A stretch of 64,000 bases of DNA from CAXMST01 sp963700785 (GCA_963700785.1 CAVOYZ010000010.1:310001-374000), one strand, 5' to 3'; shown: positions 8,102 to 17,695, counted from the stretch's first letter. Notes: a model not told the origin generated them from the sequence alone. Translations and numbers: made by a program.

Positions 8102-9202
8102 ATGGCAGCAATGCGGCCTACCACCCTGACAGCCGACGACAGCACCCCCGCTCGGAGGAACGGGGCGCGATTCGTGCGAGTCGACGGTCCGGATGGACGG
8201 CTTCTCGTCAGCTTCGAGCGGCAACGCGGTGACCAGGCGCCCGTTGTCGCGGTCGTCCCGGCGGCTCGGGGCGAGGACGTCGCCGGGCTGCTGGCAGCGG
8301 GCGCCGCGGCCGTGGTCGAGATCAACTCCCTGGGTGTCCAAGCGGCGGCGGCAGCTGCCTCGGCAGGACTCGCGACCGTCCCCTGGAGGTTGCGGCTACG
8401 GCTGTTCAGGCCGTCGCTCTCCTACAGGGAGACGCTGATCCTGGCGGCAATCTCTCGCGGGCTGACCAACGGCGAGATCGCTGCCGAGTTCTACCTCGAG
8501 CGCAGCACGGTCAAGAGCCACATCCGAGCCATATACAGCAAGATCGCCGTTACCTCGCGGGCGGAGGCGACCGAAATGCTGACCGCCTGTCGCCGTCTCG
8601 ACCGCGGTCAATCCGCGACTCGCCCGTTACCGCGGCGATCCGGGCCGCATGACGGCCCGCTGCTGGTCGAGGTGGTTACCCCAGACTTCCGGCGGCGGGT
8701 CGAGCAGGCGGCGGGGGCTCGCGGGGTCGCGACCAGCGCCGGGCGCTCGGAGCTCGGCGAGCCCAACTGCTCGGCCGCCGTCGTTGAGATCCCACCCGGG
8801 GCGAGCCCGCTGCGGCTGATCGCGGGTCGCAACCGAGCCCACCATCCTCAGGTCCTCGCGCTTACCCACAGTCGAGCGATGGCGCTGCGGGCGATGGGGG
8901 CCGGCGCCTCGGGCGTGGTCCTCGCCGAGCACGGGCCCGAGGCCGTCAGGGCGGCGATCGATGCCCTAAGGGGCGACCTGCTGGTCTTTCCGAAGTCGAT
9001 CCTCAAGAACGGGCGGCGGCCGCGGCTCTCGCCCCGCGAGCAACAGGTCCTCGGACTCGCCCGCGTCGGCCTCAGCAACAGCTCCGTAGCCAGCCGCCTC
9101 GACCTTGCCGAGAGCACCGTGAAGACGCACCTCTCGTCGGCCTACCGCAAGCTCGGCGTCTCCGGCCGCGCCGAGGCGATCGCCGCCTACCACGTCCGCT
9201 GA
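8102..9202 (+). CDS. LuxR-type regulator with duplicated (pseudo)receiver-HTH modules
   Basis: About 366 residues contain two complete LuxR/FixJ helix-turn-helix domains. The first includes YRETLILAAISRGLTNGEIA with ERSTVKSHIRAIYSKI; the second is C-terminal with SPREQQVLGLARVGLSNSSV and AESTVKTHLSSAYRKLGV. Each is preceded by an alpha/beta region resembling a response-regulator receiver (VVAVVPAARGEDVAGLLAAG and the AALALRAMGAGASGVVLAEH-like stretch) but without a clear phospho-acceptor Asp. The gene therefore looks like an internal duplication of a whole regulator. Start ATG 8102 is the first plausible Met; 8111 is an alternative and no Shine-Dalgarno is evident. Its position upstream of the glycan cluster makes that cluster a possible target. 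Confidence 0.7.
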   Translation: MAAMRPTTLTADDSTPARRNGARFVRVDGPDGRLLVSFERQRGDQAPVVAVVPAARGEDVAGLLAAGAAAVVEINSLGVQAAAAAASAGLATVPWRLRLRLFRPSLSYRETLILAAISRGLTNGEIAAEFYLERSTVKSHIRAIYSKIAVTSRAEATEMLTACRRLDRGQSATRPLPRRSGPHDGPLLVEVVTPDFRRRVEQAAGARGVATSAGRSELGEPNCSAAVVEIPPGASPLRLIAGRNRAHHPQVLALTHSRAMALRAMGAGASGVVLAEHGPEAVRAAIDALRGDLLVFPKSILKNGRRPRLSPREQQVLGLARVGLSNSSVASRLDLAESTVKTHLSSAYRKLGVSGRAEAIAAYHVR

Positions 9203-9307
9203 TCGGCTCCGGCCTCCGCCCGCGCGCCCGCGACCGACTGGCTGCACGGACTTACGACTTTTGCCCACCCAGCACAAGTTTCCCATCCCCGCCCTCGTGG
9301 GAAGAGC

Positions 9308-11746
9308 ATGGAAACGAGCGGGAAAAGCGTCGCGCGCACCCCGGCTACGGCCGAACCCGAATCGCCCCTCGGCCGCGAGCCCCGTATCCCGACCAGCCGT
9401 GCTGATCGAGCGCGGCGTTGGTTCCCTCGTCACGGAGCGGGTCTCGAGCCCAACGGAGCCGGTTCCGAGCCCGAGTACCAAGTCTCGGTCGTCGTTCCGA
9501 CCCGGAACGAGGTGGACAACGTCAAGCCGCTGGTCGATCTGATCGCCGACGCGTTGATCGGCGAGCTCACGGCCGAGGTGATCTTCGTCGACGACAGCGA
9601 CGACTCCACCCCGGACGCGGTCGAGCAGCTTCGATCCCGCGACGGGTTGGCGATCCGGCTGATCCACCGGCCGCCGAACGAGCGGGCGGGCGGGCTGGGG
9701 TCCGCCGTCGTCGCCGGGATCGCCGCCGCCGAGGCCCCCTACGTCTGCGTGATGGATGCCGACCTCCAGCACCCGCCTGCGACGATCCGCGACCTCTACG
9801 ACCAGGCCATCTCGCAGAGCAGCGACCTCGTCGTCGCCAGCCGGTTTCACCGGGCGGGCGATCTCGGCGAGTTCGGGCCTCTCCGGACCGCGGTCTCGCG
9901 AGCATCCGCGGGGGCCGCCCGACTGATGTTCCCCTCGAAGCTACGCGGGGTCAGCGACCCGATGAGCGGCTTCTTCATGGTCCGCCGGGAGGCGATTGAC
10001 CTTGAGCGGATGTCACCACGCGGCTTCAAGATCCTGCTCGAAACGCTCGTTCGGACTCCCGGTCTGCGGGTCTCCGAGGTGCCGTTCACCTTCGGCTCAC
10101 GCCACGCCGGCGAGACCAAGGCGTCGGCCCGCGAGGGTGCCCGCTTCGCGCTCCACCTCTGGGAGTTGCGGGCACGGGCGGTGGCCGACCGCGTCGGACG
10201 CTTCGCGCTGGTCGGCGTCAGCGGTCTCCTCGTCAACACCGCCCTGCTCGCCCTGCTGGTCGAGCTGACGCAGATCAACTACCTGCTCGCGGCGGTGATT
10301 GCCTCCCAAGGCTCGACCGCCTGGAACTTCATCTGGTCGGAGCGCCTGGTGTTCGCCGACCGCAAGCAGGCGCTCCAGCACCGCGCGGCGCACCGCCTCG
10401 CGATGTTCTTCGTGCTCAACAACTCGGCGCACCTGCTGCGGATCCCGTTGCTCGCGCTGCTCGTGTCGAGCTTCGGCATCCAGTACCTGGTGGCGAACGT
10501 GATCAGCCTGCTGGCGATCTTCGTCGTCCGCTTCATCTTCTCCAACAGCATGATCTGGGCGCCGCTGAACGCGGCTCGCTGGAACTACGACATCCACGGG
10601 ATCGTCACCATCGAGTCCGACGGCCGGCTGCCGGAGCTCGAAGCGTTCCGAGTCGCCGAGGGCTTCGAGGAACCGACGATCCGGGTCCGGCTTGGGCATG
10701 TCAACCGGGAGACTGAGGTCGAGCCGGCGACGGGAGTCCACACCCACATTGCCTACTCGGAATGGCGCGGCGTCGGGTTCTCGATCGAGATGGATCTCGG
10801 CGAGGACAGGGCCGAACTGACCGCGTCGCCGTGGCTACGCAGGTCTCCCCACGTGCTTTACACGAACGTGGTCGAGCCGGTGATCCGCTGGACGATGGTG
10901 AGGAAGGGCTACGCGCTGGTCCACGGAGCCTGCTTGGCCGAGGACGGTCGAGCGTTCCTGATCACCGCCCGGACGGACACCGGCAAGACCACGACCATCC
11001 TGAAGACGCTCGACGCCCACCCGCACGCGTTCGTCTCCGACGACTTCACGATCGTCGGGCCCCAGGGACAGGTGCTCACCTACCCGAAGCCCCTGACCAT
11101 CAGTCGCCACACACTGCACGCGGTGAAGACGCCACTGCTGAGTCGCAAGGAACGGACGGGGCTGGTGATCCAGAGCCGGCTGCACTCGAAGAGCGGCAGG
11201 CTGTTCGGGATGTTGCTCGCACGACTGCGACTGCCGGCGGCGACGATGAACGGTCTTGTCCAGTGGGTGGTCCCACCGCCGAAGTTTCACATCGATCGAC
11301 TGGTCCCCGGCGTCGAGATCGCTTCCGAGGCACAACTCGCGGGTATGGCGGTGATCCAGCGCGGCGGAACCGGCGACGCCACCATGGATCCTGGGGAGGC
11401 CCTCAAGACGCTGATGGAGAACTGCGAGGACGCCTACGGCTTCCCACCCTATCCGGTGATCGAGGAGCAGCTCCACAGCGGAAACGGTGAAGATCTGCGC
11501 AGCCGCGAGCGCGACATCGTCAGTAAGGCGCTGGGCGGGTTGTCGACGACCCTGATGCGCAGCGAGAATATGGACTGGGCTGAGCGCCTACCGGATCTCC
11601 TTGATGGGACGATGCTCGCCAACGGAAACGGATCCGCGACCGCGGGCCGCAGTGGTGGCGGGGCTAACGGCGACGGACATCCGGCAACGTCGAACGGTGA
11701 ACGGCCCTCGCAGGCCACGGCAGGCTCACCGATGCACGCCCACTGA
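9308..11746 (+). CDS. GT2 glycosyltransferase - GtrA membrane domain - HprK-like kinase domain fusion
   Basis: This 812-residue protein has three parts. Residues about 57-285 are a GT2 (DPM1/polyprenyl-phosphate glycosyltransferase type) domain with VVVPTRNEVDN, VDDSDDS, MDADLQHPP and SDPMSGFFMV. Residues about 297-415 are a four-helix GtrA domain. From about 425 a soluble domain resembles HPr-kinase/PEP-carboxykinase-like proteins, with a P-loop ARTDTGKTT (about 554-562) and an acidic FVSDDF strand (about 575). It probably makes a polyprenyl-phosphate sugar and flips or delivers it; the kinase-like tail is unexplained. GGGAAG just before the ATG is a weak ribosome site. The last 50 residues are low-complexity Gly/Asn/Ser. 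It probably supplies the GT39 enzyme downstream. Confidence 0.8.
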   Translation: METSGKSVARTPATAEPESPLGREPRIPTSRADRARRWFPRHGAGLEPNGAGSEPEYQVSVVVPTRNEVDNVKPLVDLIADALIGELTAEVIFVDDSDDSTPDAVEQLRSRDGLAIRLIHRPPNERAGGLGSAVVAGIAAAEAPYVCVMDADLQHPPATIRDLYDQAISQSSDLVVASRFHRAGDLGEFGPLRTAVSRASAGAARLMFPSKLRGVSDPMSGFFMVRREAIDLERMSPRGFKILLETLVRTPGLRVSEVPFTFGSRHAGETKASAREGARFALHLWELRARAVADRVGRFALVGVSGLLVNTALLALLVELTQINYLLAAVIASQGSTAWNFIWSERLVFADRKQALQHRAAHRLAMFFVLNNSAHLLRIPLLALLVSSFGIQYLVANVISLLAIFVVRFIFSNSMIWAPLNAARWNYDIHGIVTIESDGRLPELEAFRVAEGFEEPTIRVRLGHVNRETEVEPATGVHTHIAYSEWRGVGFSIEMDLGEDRAELTASPWLRRSPHVLYTNVVEPVIRWTMVRKGYALVHGACLAEDGRAFLITARTDTGKTTTILKTLDAHPHAFVSDDFTIVGPQGQVLTYPKPLTISRHTLHAVKTPLLSRKERTGLVIQSRLHSKSGRLFGMLLARLRLPAATMNGLVQWVVPPPKFHIDRLVPGVEIASEAQLAGMAVIQRGGTGDATMDPGEALKTLMENCEDAYGFPPYPVIEEQLHSGNGEDLRSRERDIVSKALGGLSTTLMRSENMDWAERLPDLLDGTMLANGNGSATAGRSGGGANGDGHPATSNGERPSQATAGSPMHAH

Positions 11747-12003
11747 CCTCGCAAGAATCGTCTCCTCGGAGCATGGTCTCACTCCGAGAGACCGCGGGCG
11801 GAGCCGGCCCCACGAGCTTTCGTAGACGGATTCCGTGGCTTGCCGGAAGTTTCGCTGCGCGCAGTTCGTATGACAGTGTGATGGACCAGGTGCCGAGCAA
11901 GGGCCGCTTCCGGCGAAGGCAGGCCACGCACGTCCCCAGCGGATCCGCCGCCGGGGTCGGGGACTCGGCGATCATCGGCGCTAATCAGGGGGTTGAGCGC
12001 CTA

Positions 12004-13644
12004 ATGACAGGTGCCGTCGCCGACCCCCCGAGCGCGACGTGGCCGCCACCGCAGGCCGCTCTGCGCGCTGATCACCCGGGCAAGATCCCGGAGCAGCCGC
12101 TGTTCGAGCCGCCAGCGGCGGCGCCGCAGTCCGGATGGGCTCGGGTCCCGGTCTGGGCATGGCTGGCCGCGATCCTCGCGCTCGCCGCCTTCGTCCGACT
12201 CTGGCAGATCAACGCGCTCGGCTACAACAGCGACGAGGCCGTCTACAGCGGGCAGGGAGCTGCGATCGCCGACGACCCGCTGGCCGAGTTCTTCCCGGCG
12301 TTCCGTGCCCACCCCCTGCTGATGCAGACGATCTTTTCGATCGGCTACCGGATCGGCGCCGGCGAGATCTTCGCCCGCCTCGTCGTCGCAGCAGTCGGCG
12401 TGTTGACCGTCTACGTCGTCTATCGGCTCGGCGACCTGATCTACAACCGGAAGGTCGGACTCGTAGCGGCGCTCTTGATGGCGGTCATGCCCTACCACGT
12501 GATCGTCACCCGCCAGGTCCTGCTCGACGGGCCGCTGACCCTGTTCGCGACGGTGACGCTCTACATGCTGGCGCGCTTCGCACTGACCCAGCGGCCGATC
12601 TGGCTCTATGCGACCGGAGCTGCGATGGGCATGACCTTTCTCGCGAAGGAGTCTGGAATCGTCCTGATCGGCTCGATATACGCCTTCTTGGCCCTCACCC
12701 CGGAGGTCAGGTTCCAGCCGAAGGTGCTCGCCCGCGCGGCGGGGGTGATGCTCGCGTTCATGGCAGCCTTCCCGATCTCGCTGGCGATCGCCGGCGCTAC
12801 CTCGACCGGCGGTAACTTCCTCGCTTGGCAGCTCTTCCGCCGCCCCAACCACGACCTCTGGTTCTATCCGAGCGAGGTCACCTTGGCGCTCGGACCGCTA
12901 CTCGTGATCGCGGCCGCGTTCGGCCTCTGGCGCGTACGGCACCACTTCAACTGGCGCGAGATCCTGCTCGTCAGCTGGATCGCGGTACCCGTTGTCTTCT
13001 TTGAGATCTGGGCGGTAAAGGGTTTCCAGTACCTGCTACCGATCGCGCCCGCGATTGCGATCCTCGCCGCCCGCGGCCTGGTCTCGACGCCGAAGCGGCC
13101 GACGGTGCCGGGTTGGCGGATGCAGCGAGCGGGCGGGGGACCGCGCCTCGCAGTGATCGTCACCGCGGTGGTTGCCCTCAGCCTCCTGATCCCGACCCTG
13201 CAGCGAATCACCCCCTCGGACTCCGGAGAGTTCCTGGCCGGATCAGGCGGAGTGCCCGGCGGCCGCGAGGCGGGCAACTGGATCGCGGAGAACGTCCCCG
13301 AGGGGGCGCGGATCATGACCATCGGCCCCTCGATGGCGAACATCCTCCAGTACTACGGCCGACGCCAGGCGAACGGACTCTCGGTCAGCCCGAACCCACT
13401 GAACCGCAACCCCGTGTACGAGCCGCTCGACAACCCGGACGAGCTGATTCGAGACAACGAGCTGCAGTACGTCGTCTGGGACGCCTTCTCGGCGAGCCGG
13501 TCGGAGATCTTCTCCGACAAGCTGCGCCGATATGCCGATCGCTACAACGGCCGGGTCGTCCACGACGAGACGGTGTCGGCGACCACAGCGAGCGGCGAGC
13601 AGACCACGAAGCCGATCATCCGCATCTGGGAGGTGCGGCCGTGA
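12004..13644 (+). CDS. GT39/ArnT-like membrane glycosyltransferase
   Basis: The polytopic membrane protein belongs to the PMT/ArnT (GT39, GT-C fold) class, which transfers sugars from polyprenyl-phosphate donors outside the membrane. The first extracytoplasmic loop has the family motif GYNSDEAVYSGQG with the conserved acidic pair; about ten helices follow, with a C-terminal soluble domain (EAGNWIAENVPEGARIMTIG). ATG 12004 is chosen because a G-rich run AGGGGG (11987-11992) precedes it. In-frame ATGs at 11881 and 11773 are possible and would add a basic, disordered N-terminus. The stop overlaps the next start (GTGA at 13641), so it heads a translationally coupled operon running to 18252. Confidence 0.75.
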   Translation: MTGAVADPPSATWPPPQAALRADHPGKIPEQPLFEPPAAAPQSGWARVPVWAWLAAILALAAFVRLWQINALGYNSDEAVYSGQGAAIADDPLAEFFPAFRAHPLLMQTIFSIGYRIGAGEIFARLVVAAVGVLTVYVVYRLGDLIYNRKVGLVAALLMAVMPYHVIVTRQVLLDGPLTLFATVTLYMLARFALTQRPIWLYATGAAMGMTFLAKESGIVLIGSIYAFLALTPEVRFQPKVLARAAGVMLAFMAAFPISLAIAGATSTGGNFLAWQLFRRPNHDLWFYPSEVTLALGPLLVIAAAFGLWRVRHHFNWREILLVSWIAVPVVFFEIWAVKGFQYLLPIAPAIAILAARGLVSTPKRPTVPGWRMQRAGGGPRLAVIVTAVVALSLLIPTLQRITPSDSGEFLAGSGGVPGGREAGNWIAENVPEGARIMTIGPSMANILQYYGRRQANGLSVSPNPLNRNPVYEPLDNPDELIRDNELQYVVWDAFSASRSEIFSDKLRRYADRYNGRVVHDETVSATTASGEQTTKPIIRIWEVRP

Positions 13645-15014
13645 GCCGTCGCGGCGCTTGCGCCACAGCCCTCGTTGCGGCCCTGATCGCGGCCCTGTCG
13701 CAGAACAGCTTGGCCGCCGCAGAGGTGGCTCCATCCGAAGTTCCGACGAAGACGCCGATCAAGCACTTCGTCACCCTGATGCAGGAGAACCACTCCTTCG
13801 ACAACTACTTCGGCACCTACGAGGGTGCGGACGGTATCCCGGCCGGAACATGTATGCCGATCGACCCCGACCGCCCGGGGGGCGGCTGCGTCAAGCCACG
13901 CCATATCGGCGACCAGGCCGTGGCGGATCTGAGCCACTCGGTGAAGATCTCGAGGGCGCAGCTCAACGGCGGCAGGATGGACGGCTTCATCGACGCGATC
14001 CGGACCAGCTCAGGTCGGATCGACGAGAACGTGATGGGCTACTACGACGACACCGATCTGCCCTACTACTGGAACGTCGCCGACAACTACACGCTCTTCG
14101 ATCGCTTCTTCACCTCCTCGAGGGGCGGCAGCATCAGCAACCACATGTTCTGGGTGGCCGGCCAGGCCGGGGTCGACAGGCTCGACAAGGAAGTGATCCC
14201 CGAGGGGGGATTCCAGGGAGTCGAGACGATCTTCGATCGCCTGCAGGAGCAGGGCATCTCCTGGAAGTTTTACGTCCAGAACTACGATCCCGAGATCACC
14301 TTCCGCACCCCGGCGAGCGGTGACCGCGGCTCGCAGATCGTCTGGGTCCCTCCGCTGACGATGCCGCGCTTCCTTGACGATCCAAAGCTGGCGCGCCACA
14401 TCGTGCCGCTCGAGGACTACTACCGCGACACCGCCAAGGGGACGCTGCCGGCCGTCTCCTACATCGTCCCGTCCGGCTCCAGCGAGCACCCCCCGGGGTC
14501 GCTTCAGGCCGGCGAGACGTTCGTTCGAACCCTGATCAATTCATTGATGCGGAGTAGCGCCTGGGATTCCTCGGCATTCATCTGGAGCTACGACGACTGG
14601 GGCGGCTGGTTCGACCACGTCCGCCCGCCCCGCGTCGACAAGTTCGGTTACGGCTTCAGAGCGCCGGCGCTACTGGTCAGCCCGTACGCCAAGCGGGGTC
14701 ACATCGAGCACTCGACGCTCGACTTCACCTCGATGCTGCGGTTCATTGAGAGCAACTGGGGCCTCGAGCCGCTCGCCGAGCGCGACCGCGAGGCGAACAG
14801 CCTCGCGCCCGCATTCGACTTCGCCGCAGGACCCCGGAAAGCCGTCTTCCTCGACCGCACCCGGAACGTCCCGCCCGAGCCCGAGCCGCGACGGGCCGCC
14901 GTCTACGCTGCCTACGGCCTCGTAATCGTCGCCTTCGCCGCGATCCTTGCCGGGCTCTGGATCCGCTCCCGGCCCGAACGCGGCCAAACGTTGCCGGAGG
15001 CGTTCGGCCGATGA
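13641..15014 (+). CDS. phospholipase C / acid phosphatase-like phosphoesterase, membrane-anchored
   Basis: The 457-residue product has a signal peptide (ALVAALIAALSQNSLAAAE) and the bacterial phospholipase C/AcpA-type phosphoesterase signature: HFVTLMQENHSFDNYFGTY near residue 45 holds the metal and catalytic region, and FIWSYDDWGGWFDHV plus SPYAKRGHIEHSTLDF supply later ligands. A single transmembrane helix near the C-terminus (VYAAYGLVIVAFAAILAGLW) followed by basic residues should anchor it with the catalytic domain outside. GTG 13641 overlaps the upstream stop and has GGGAGG just before it. Within this operon it may trim phosphodiester- or lipid-linked glycans, but the substrate is not known. 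Confidence 0.85.
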   Translation: MSRRGACATALVAALIAALSQNSLAAAEVAPSEVPTKTPIKHFVTLMQENHSFDNYFGTYEGADGIPAGTCMPIDPDRPGGGCVKPRHIGDQAVADLSHSVKISRAQLNGGRMDGFIDAIRTSSGRIDENVMGYYDDTDLPYYWNVADNYTLFDRFFTSSRGGSISNHMFWVAGQAGVDRLDKEVIPEGGFQGVETIFDRLQEQGISWKFYVQNYDPEITFRTPASGDRGSQIVWVPPLTMPRFLDDPKLARHIVPLEDYYRDTAKGTLPAVSYIVPSGSSEHPPGSLQAGETFVRTLINSLMRSSAWDSSAFIWSYDDWGGWFDHVRPPRVDKFGYGFRAPALLVSPYAKRGHIEHSTLDFTSMLRFIESNWGLEPLAERDREANSLAPAFDFAAGPRKAVFLDRTRNVPPEPEPRRAAVYAAYGLVIVAFAAILAGLWIRSRPERGQTLPEAFGR

Positions 15015-16120
15015 GGATCGGGACCAAGCCGACGCTGACGGCTATCGTGGCGCTGGGAGCGTTGGTGCTGCCGGCCGGCGCCTTCGCCCAGGCGGCGCCA
15101 CCGACGCAAGAGGTGGAGATCGCAACGATTCCGCCGATCGCGGGGGTCGAGATCAGCTCCGCCGGGGCCCGCTTCACGACTGACAGCGAGGGCAGGGTCC
15201 GGCTCCCACTGCCGACCGAGGCGGCGGACGGCAGCAGGCTGAACCCGCAAGAGGCGCTCGAGGTGACGCGGGTGCCGAGACTCGGCGAGAACGTCCGCGC
15301 CCGCTTTGCCAGGGTCTACGGGCGACCGAGCGGCGGCCTCACCCTGTTCTTCGATGTCCTCCGCCGGGCCAAGCCCCGCTTTGTCGACACCGCCGGGAAG
15401 CGGGTCGACCCCGAGCGGGTGGAGTCGATCACGCTCAAGGCTCGGACGGGGGTCGTCCGCACGATCAAGAGCGACCGACCGGCCTGGCTGCATACCCGGC
15501 GGGTCGTCCCGTTCGCCGGCGGGTTCGAGGTCAAGGACATCGAGTGGGCGGTCCAGGAGGTGCTGGTCGACGGGACCAACGTGGTCAATCGGGCGCAGTT
15601 CAGCTTCGTCCCGAGCGTGAAGGGCTTCTACGAGGTGCCCCTGCTCTTCTACTCGGCCTCGTTCGAGGTCGACGATGCGCTGCTCGGCTTTCCGGTTGGC
15701 TCCGCGATCGAGCTCCGCTATCCGGACGGGACGGTGAGAAGGCACGAGCTCGACAGTGACGGACGCGTCACGCTGCCGGCGCTCGCCCGCGGGACCTACG
15801 ACGTGAGCGTCGACGGGCCCGGCTACTCGTTCACCCGGCCGGTCTCGGTCACCAAGGACCAGCAGATGGCTCTGCAGGTCGTCAGCTATCTCGACCTGCT
15901 GATCGCCGGCGGGGCGTTCCTCACCGTCGTTTTCGGCTTGCTCTTTGCTCGCCGGCCGGCGCTCCGGCACCGGCTGCGCGAGCTGGCCTCCCCGCTGCCT
16001 GGGATCTCCCCCCCGAGCCCGGATCCGGTCCCAGCAAACGTGATCCCGCCCGACGACGGATCAACCGTAAGCGAGCCGCTGGAGCCGGTCGCCGAGCCGC
16101 CCGAGGCCAGGACTTACTAG
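15011..16120 (+). CDS. secreted, membrane-anchored beta-domain protein of unknown function
   Basis: The 369-residue protein has a signal peptide (AIVALGALVLPAGAFAQ), a mostly beta extracytoplasmic region, a C-terminal transmembrane helix (LIAGGAFLTVVFGLLFA) and a proline-rich cytoplasmic tail. Two segments look like carboxypeptidase-regulatory or Ig-like modules: VEISSAGARFTTDSEGRVRL and IELRYPDGTVRRHELDSDG with VTLPALARGTYDVSV. I do not recognise a named family. Its ATG overlaps the preceding stop by four bases, placing it firmly in the operon. A scaffold or substrate-binding role for the neighbouring envelope enzymes is possible but unproven. Confidence 0.7.
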   Translation: MRIGTKPTLTAIVALGALVLPAGAFAQAAPPTQEVEIATIPPIAGVEISSAGARFTTDSEGRVRLPLPTEAADGSRLNPQEALEVTRVPRLGENVRARFARVYGRPSGGLTLFFDVLRRAKPRFVDTAGKRVDPERVESITLKARTGVVRTIKSDRPAWLHTRRVVPFAGGFEVKDIEWAVQEVLVDGTNVVNRAQFSFVPSVKGFYEVPLLFYSASFEVDDALLGFPVGSAIELRYPDGTVRRHELDSDGRVTLPALARGTYDVSVDGPGYSFTRPVSVTKDQQMALQVVSYLDLLIAGGAFLTVVFGLLFARRPALRHRLRELASPLPGISPPSPDPVPANVIPPDDGSTVSEPLEPVAEPPEARTY

Positions 16121-16124
16121 GCGC

Positions 16125-17276
16125 ATGCACTCTCGCTCCCACCAGGTCGGCGCCTGGATCCAGCTGCGCAGGGCGGTTGCTCTGCTGGCGGCGAGCGCGG
16201 GCCTCCTGCTTGGAGTCGGCATGACGTGTCCCGCGGCGGTCGCCGCCCAGTCGACCGCCGAGGTCGTTGGTGACGAGCCACCGACCTTCGCCTACTACTA
16301 CATCTGGTTCGATCCAAGCTCGTGGAACCGGGCCAAGACCGACTACCCCTTGATCGGGCGCTACTCGAGCGACGAGCGGCGAACGATGCGGCGCCACGTG
16401 CGCATGGCCAAGCAGGTTGGAATCGACGGTTTCATCGTCAGCTGGAAGAGCACGCCCGCACTCGACGCGCGGCTCGCGACGCTGAGCCGGATCGCCGAGC
16501 GCCTCGACTTCAAGCTGATCGTGATCTACCAGGGCCTTGACTTCGAGCGGCGCCCGCTGCCGGCGGAGCAGGTCGGCTCAGACCTCCAGTTCTTCGAGCG
16601 CCGCTTCGGCGACGACCCGGTGTTCAACTTCTTCGGCTCCCCGGTGATCATCTGGTCTGGGACCTGGGAGTTCTCCGCGGCGGACATCGGCAGGGTGACC
16701 AGCGGACGTGAGAAGCTCAAGGTGCTGGCCAGTGCCAAGGACGTCGACGATTACCGGCGGGTCGCCACGCTGGTCGACGGGAACGCCTACTACTGGTCCT
16801 CGGTCAACCCGGATACCTTTCCCGGGTACGAGGAGAAGCTGGTGGAGATGGGCGAGGCCGTGCACGCGGACGGTGGCCTCTGGATCGCGCCGGCGGCACC
16901 CGGCTTCGACGCGCGAATGATCGGCGGGACCACGGTGGTCAAGCGCAAAGATGGCGAGACGCTGCGGCGGGAGTACGCGGCGGCCGTCGGCTCTGCCCCC
17001 GACGCAGTCGGGATCATCAGCTGGAACGAGTTCAGTGAGAACAGCCAGATCGAGCCAAGCCAGAACTACGGGACTGAGTCGCTCGAGGTGATCGCCGACC
17101 TCAACGGTGCCAAGGTCCCGGTGCTCGGTGACTTCGACTCCAGCGCCCCGGCGGCGCGGTCCGAGAGCGGCTTCCGGAGCCTTGCCGGGATCGTGGCGAT
17201 CGTGCTGATCATTGGCGGCGGCACCACCTTGCTCGCCAGGAGGCGAGGAGCCGGGCGAGGGGCGGGGTCACCGTGA
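16125..17276 (+). CDS. GH99/GH71-like secreted glycoside hydrolase
   Basis: The 383-residue protein has an N-terminal signal segment ending near AAVAAQS. Its barrel starts with FAYYYIWFDPSSWN and ends with GIISWNEFSENSQIEPS, the paired hallmarks of GH99-like proteins (endo-alpha-mannosidase/WbsX group) and related GH71 enzymes. A transmembrane helix (LAGIVAIVLIIGGGTTLLA) with basic tail at the C-terminus anchors it outside the membrane. It lies four bases after the preceding gene and overlaps the following GTG, so it belongs to the operon. It could process the glycan built by the GT2 and GT39 enzymes. Family confidence is good; linkage specificity cannot be read from sequence. Confidence 0.8.
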   Translation: MHSRSHQVGAWIQLRRAVALLAASAGLLLGVGMTCPAAVAAQSTAEVVGDEPPTFAYYYIWFDPSSWNRAKTDYPLIGRYSSDERRTMRRHVRMAKQVGIDGFIVSWKSTPALDARLATLSRIAERLDFKLIVIYQGLDFERRPLPAEQVGSDLQFFERRFGDDPVFNFFGSPVIIWSGTWEFSAADIGRVTSGREKLKVLASAKDVDDYRRVATLVDGNAYYWSSVNPDTFPGYEEKLVEMGEAVHADGGLWIAPAAPGFDARMIGGTTVVKRKDGETLRREYAAAVGSAPDAVGIISWNEFSENSQIEPSQNYGTESLEVIADLNGAKVPVLGDFDSSAPAARSESGFRSLAGIVAIVLIIGGGTTLLARRRGAGRGAGSP

Positions 17277-17695
17277 TCCGCCGCCGCCAGATCCCTTGGA
17301 CGTGGCGCCCGCCCGCCCGATTCCTGCTCGCCGCCGGGGCGGTCGCGGTGCTGCTCACGGCTACCCACGTTGTCCTGCAGTCGGTGCGGGCGTCCTCAGG
17401 CGCCTACCGACCGCAGCAGCCGGATCCAACCTACGCGACCCAGGTCGGCAGCCAAGCCGACGTTCGCGCTCAGCACCTCGAAAACCTGACCGATGAGATC
17501 ACCGACGGCACCTACGAGGCCTGCGAGGTCCGCACGATTCGGCAGTGGGGCGCGATCCTCGGTAGCGCGCCGAACCCTGAGGCGGTGTCGCGACGCTACG
17601 CGGCCGTCAACTATCCACCCGCCGAGCGACCAGGTGCTCGAGCCGGCTGTAGGAACGCCTTGATCGACCAGCTCGCGGTCCGCAGCGGCCCGTGA
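17273..17695 (+). CDS. small single-pass membrane protein in the glycan operon
   Basis: This 140-residue protein has one N-terminal membrane segment (FLLAAGAVAVLLTATHVVLQ) and a short extracytoplasmic domain containing two Cys (EACEVRT, ARAGCRNAL) that could form a disulfide. I recognise no family. GTG 17273 overlaps the upstream stop (GTGA) and its own stop overlaps the next GTG at 17692, so translation is coupled on both sides. This supports a real gene and a role linked to the neighbouring envelope enzymes. Confidence 0.65.
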   Translation: MIRRRQIPWTWRPPARFLLAAGAVAVLLTATHVVLQSVRASSGAYRPQQPDPTYATQVGSQADVRAQHLENLTDEITDGTYEACEVRTIRQWGAILGSAPNPEAVSRRYAAVNYPPAERPGARAGCRNALIDQLAVRSGP

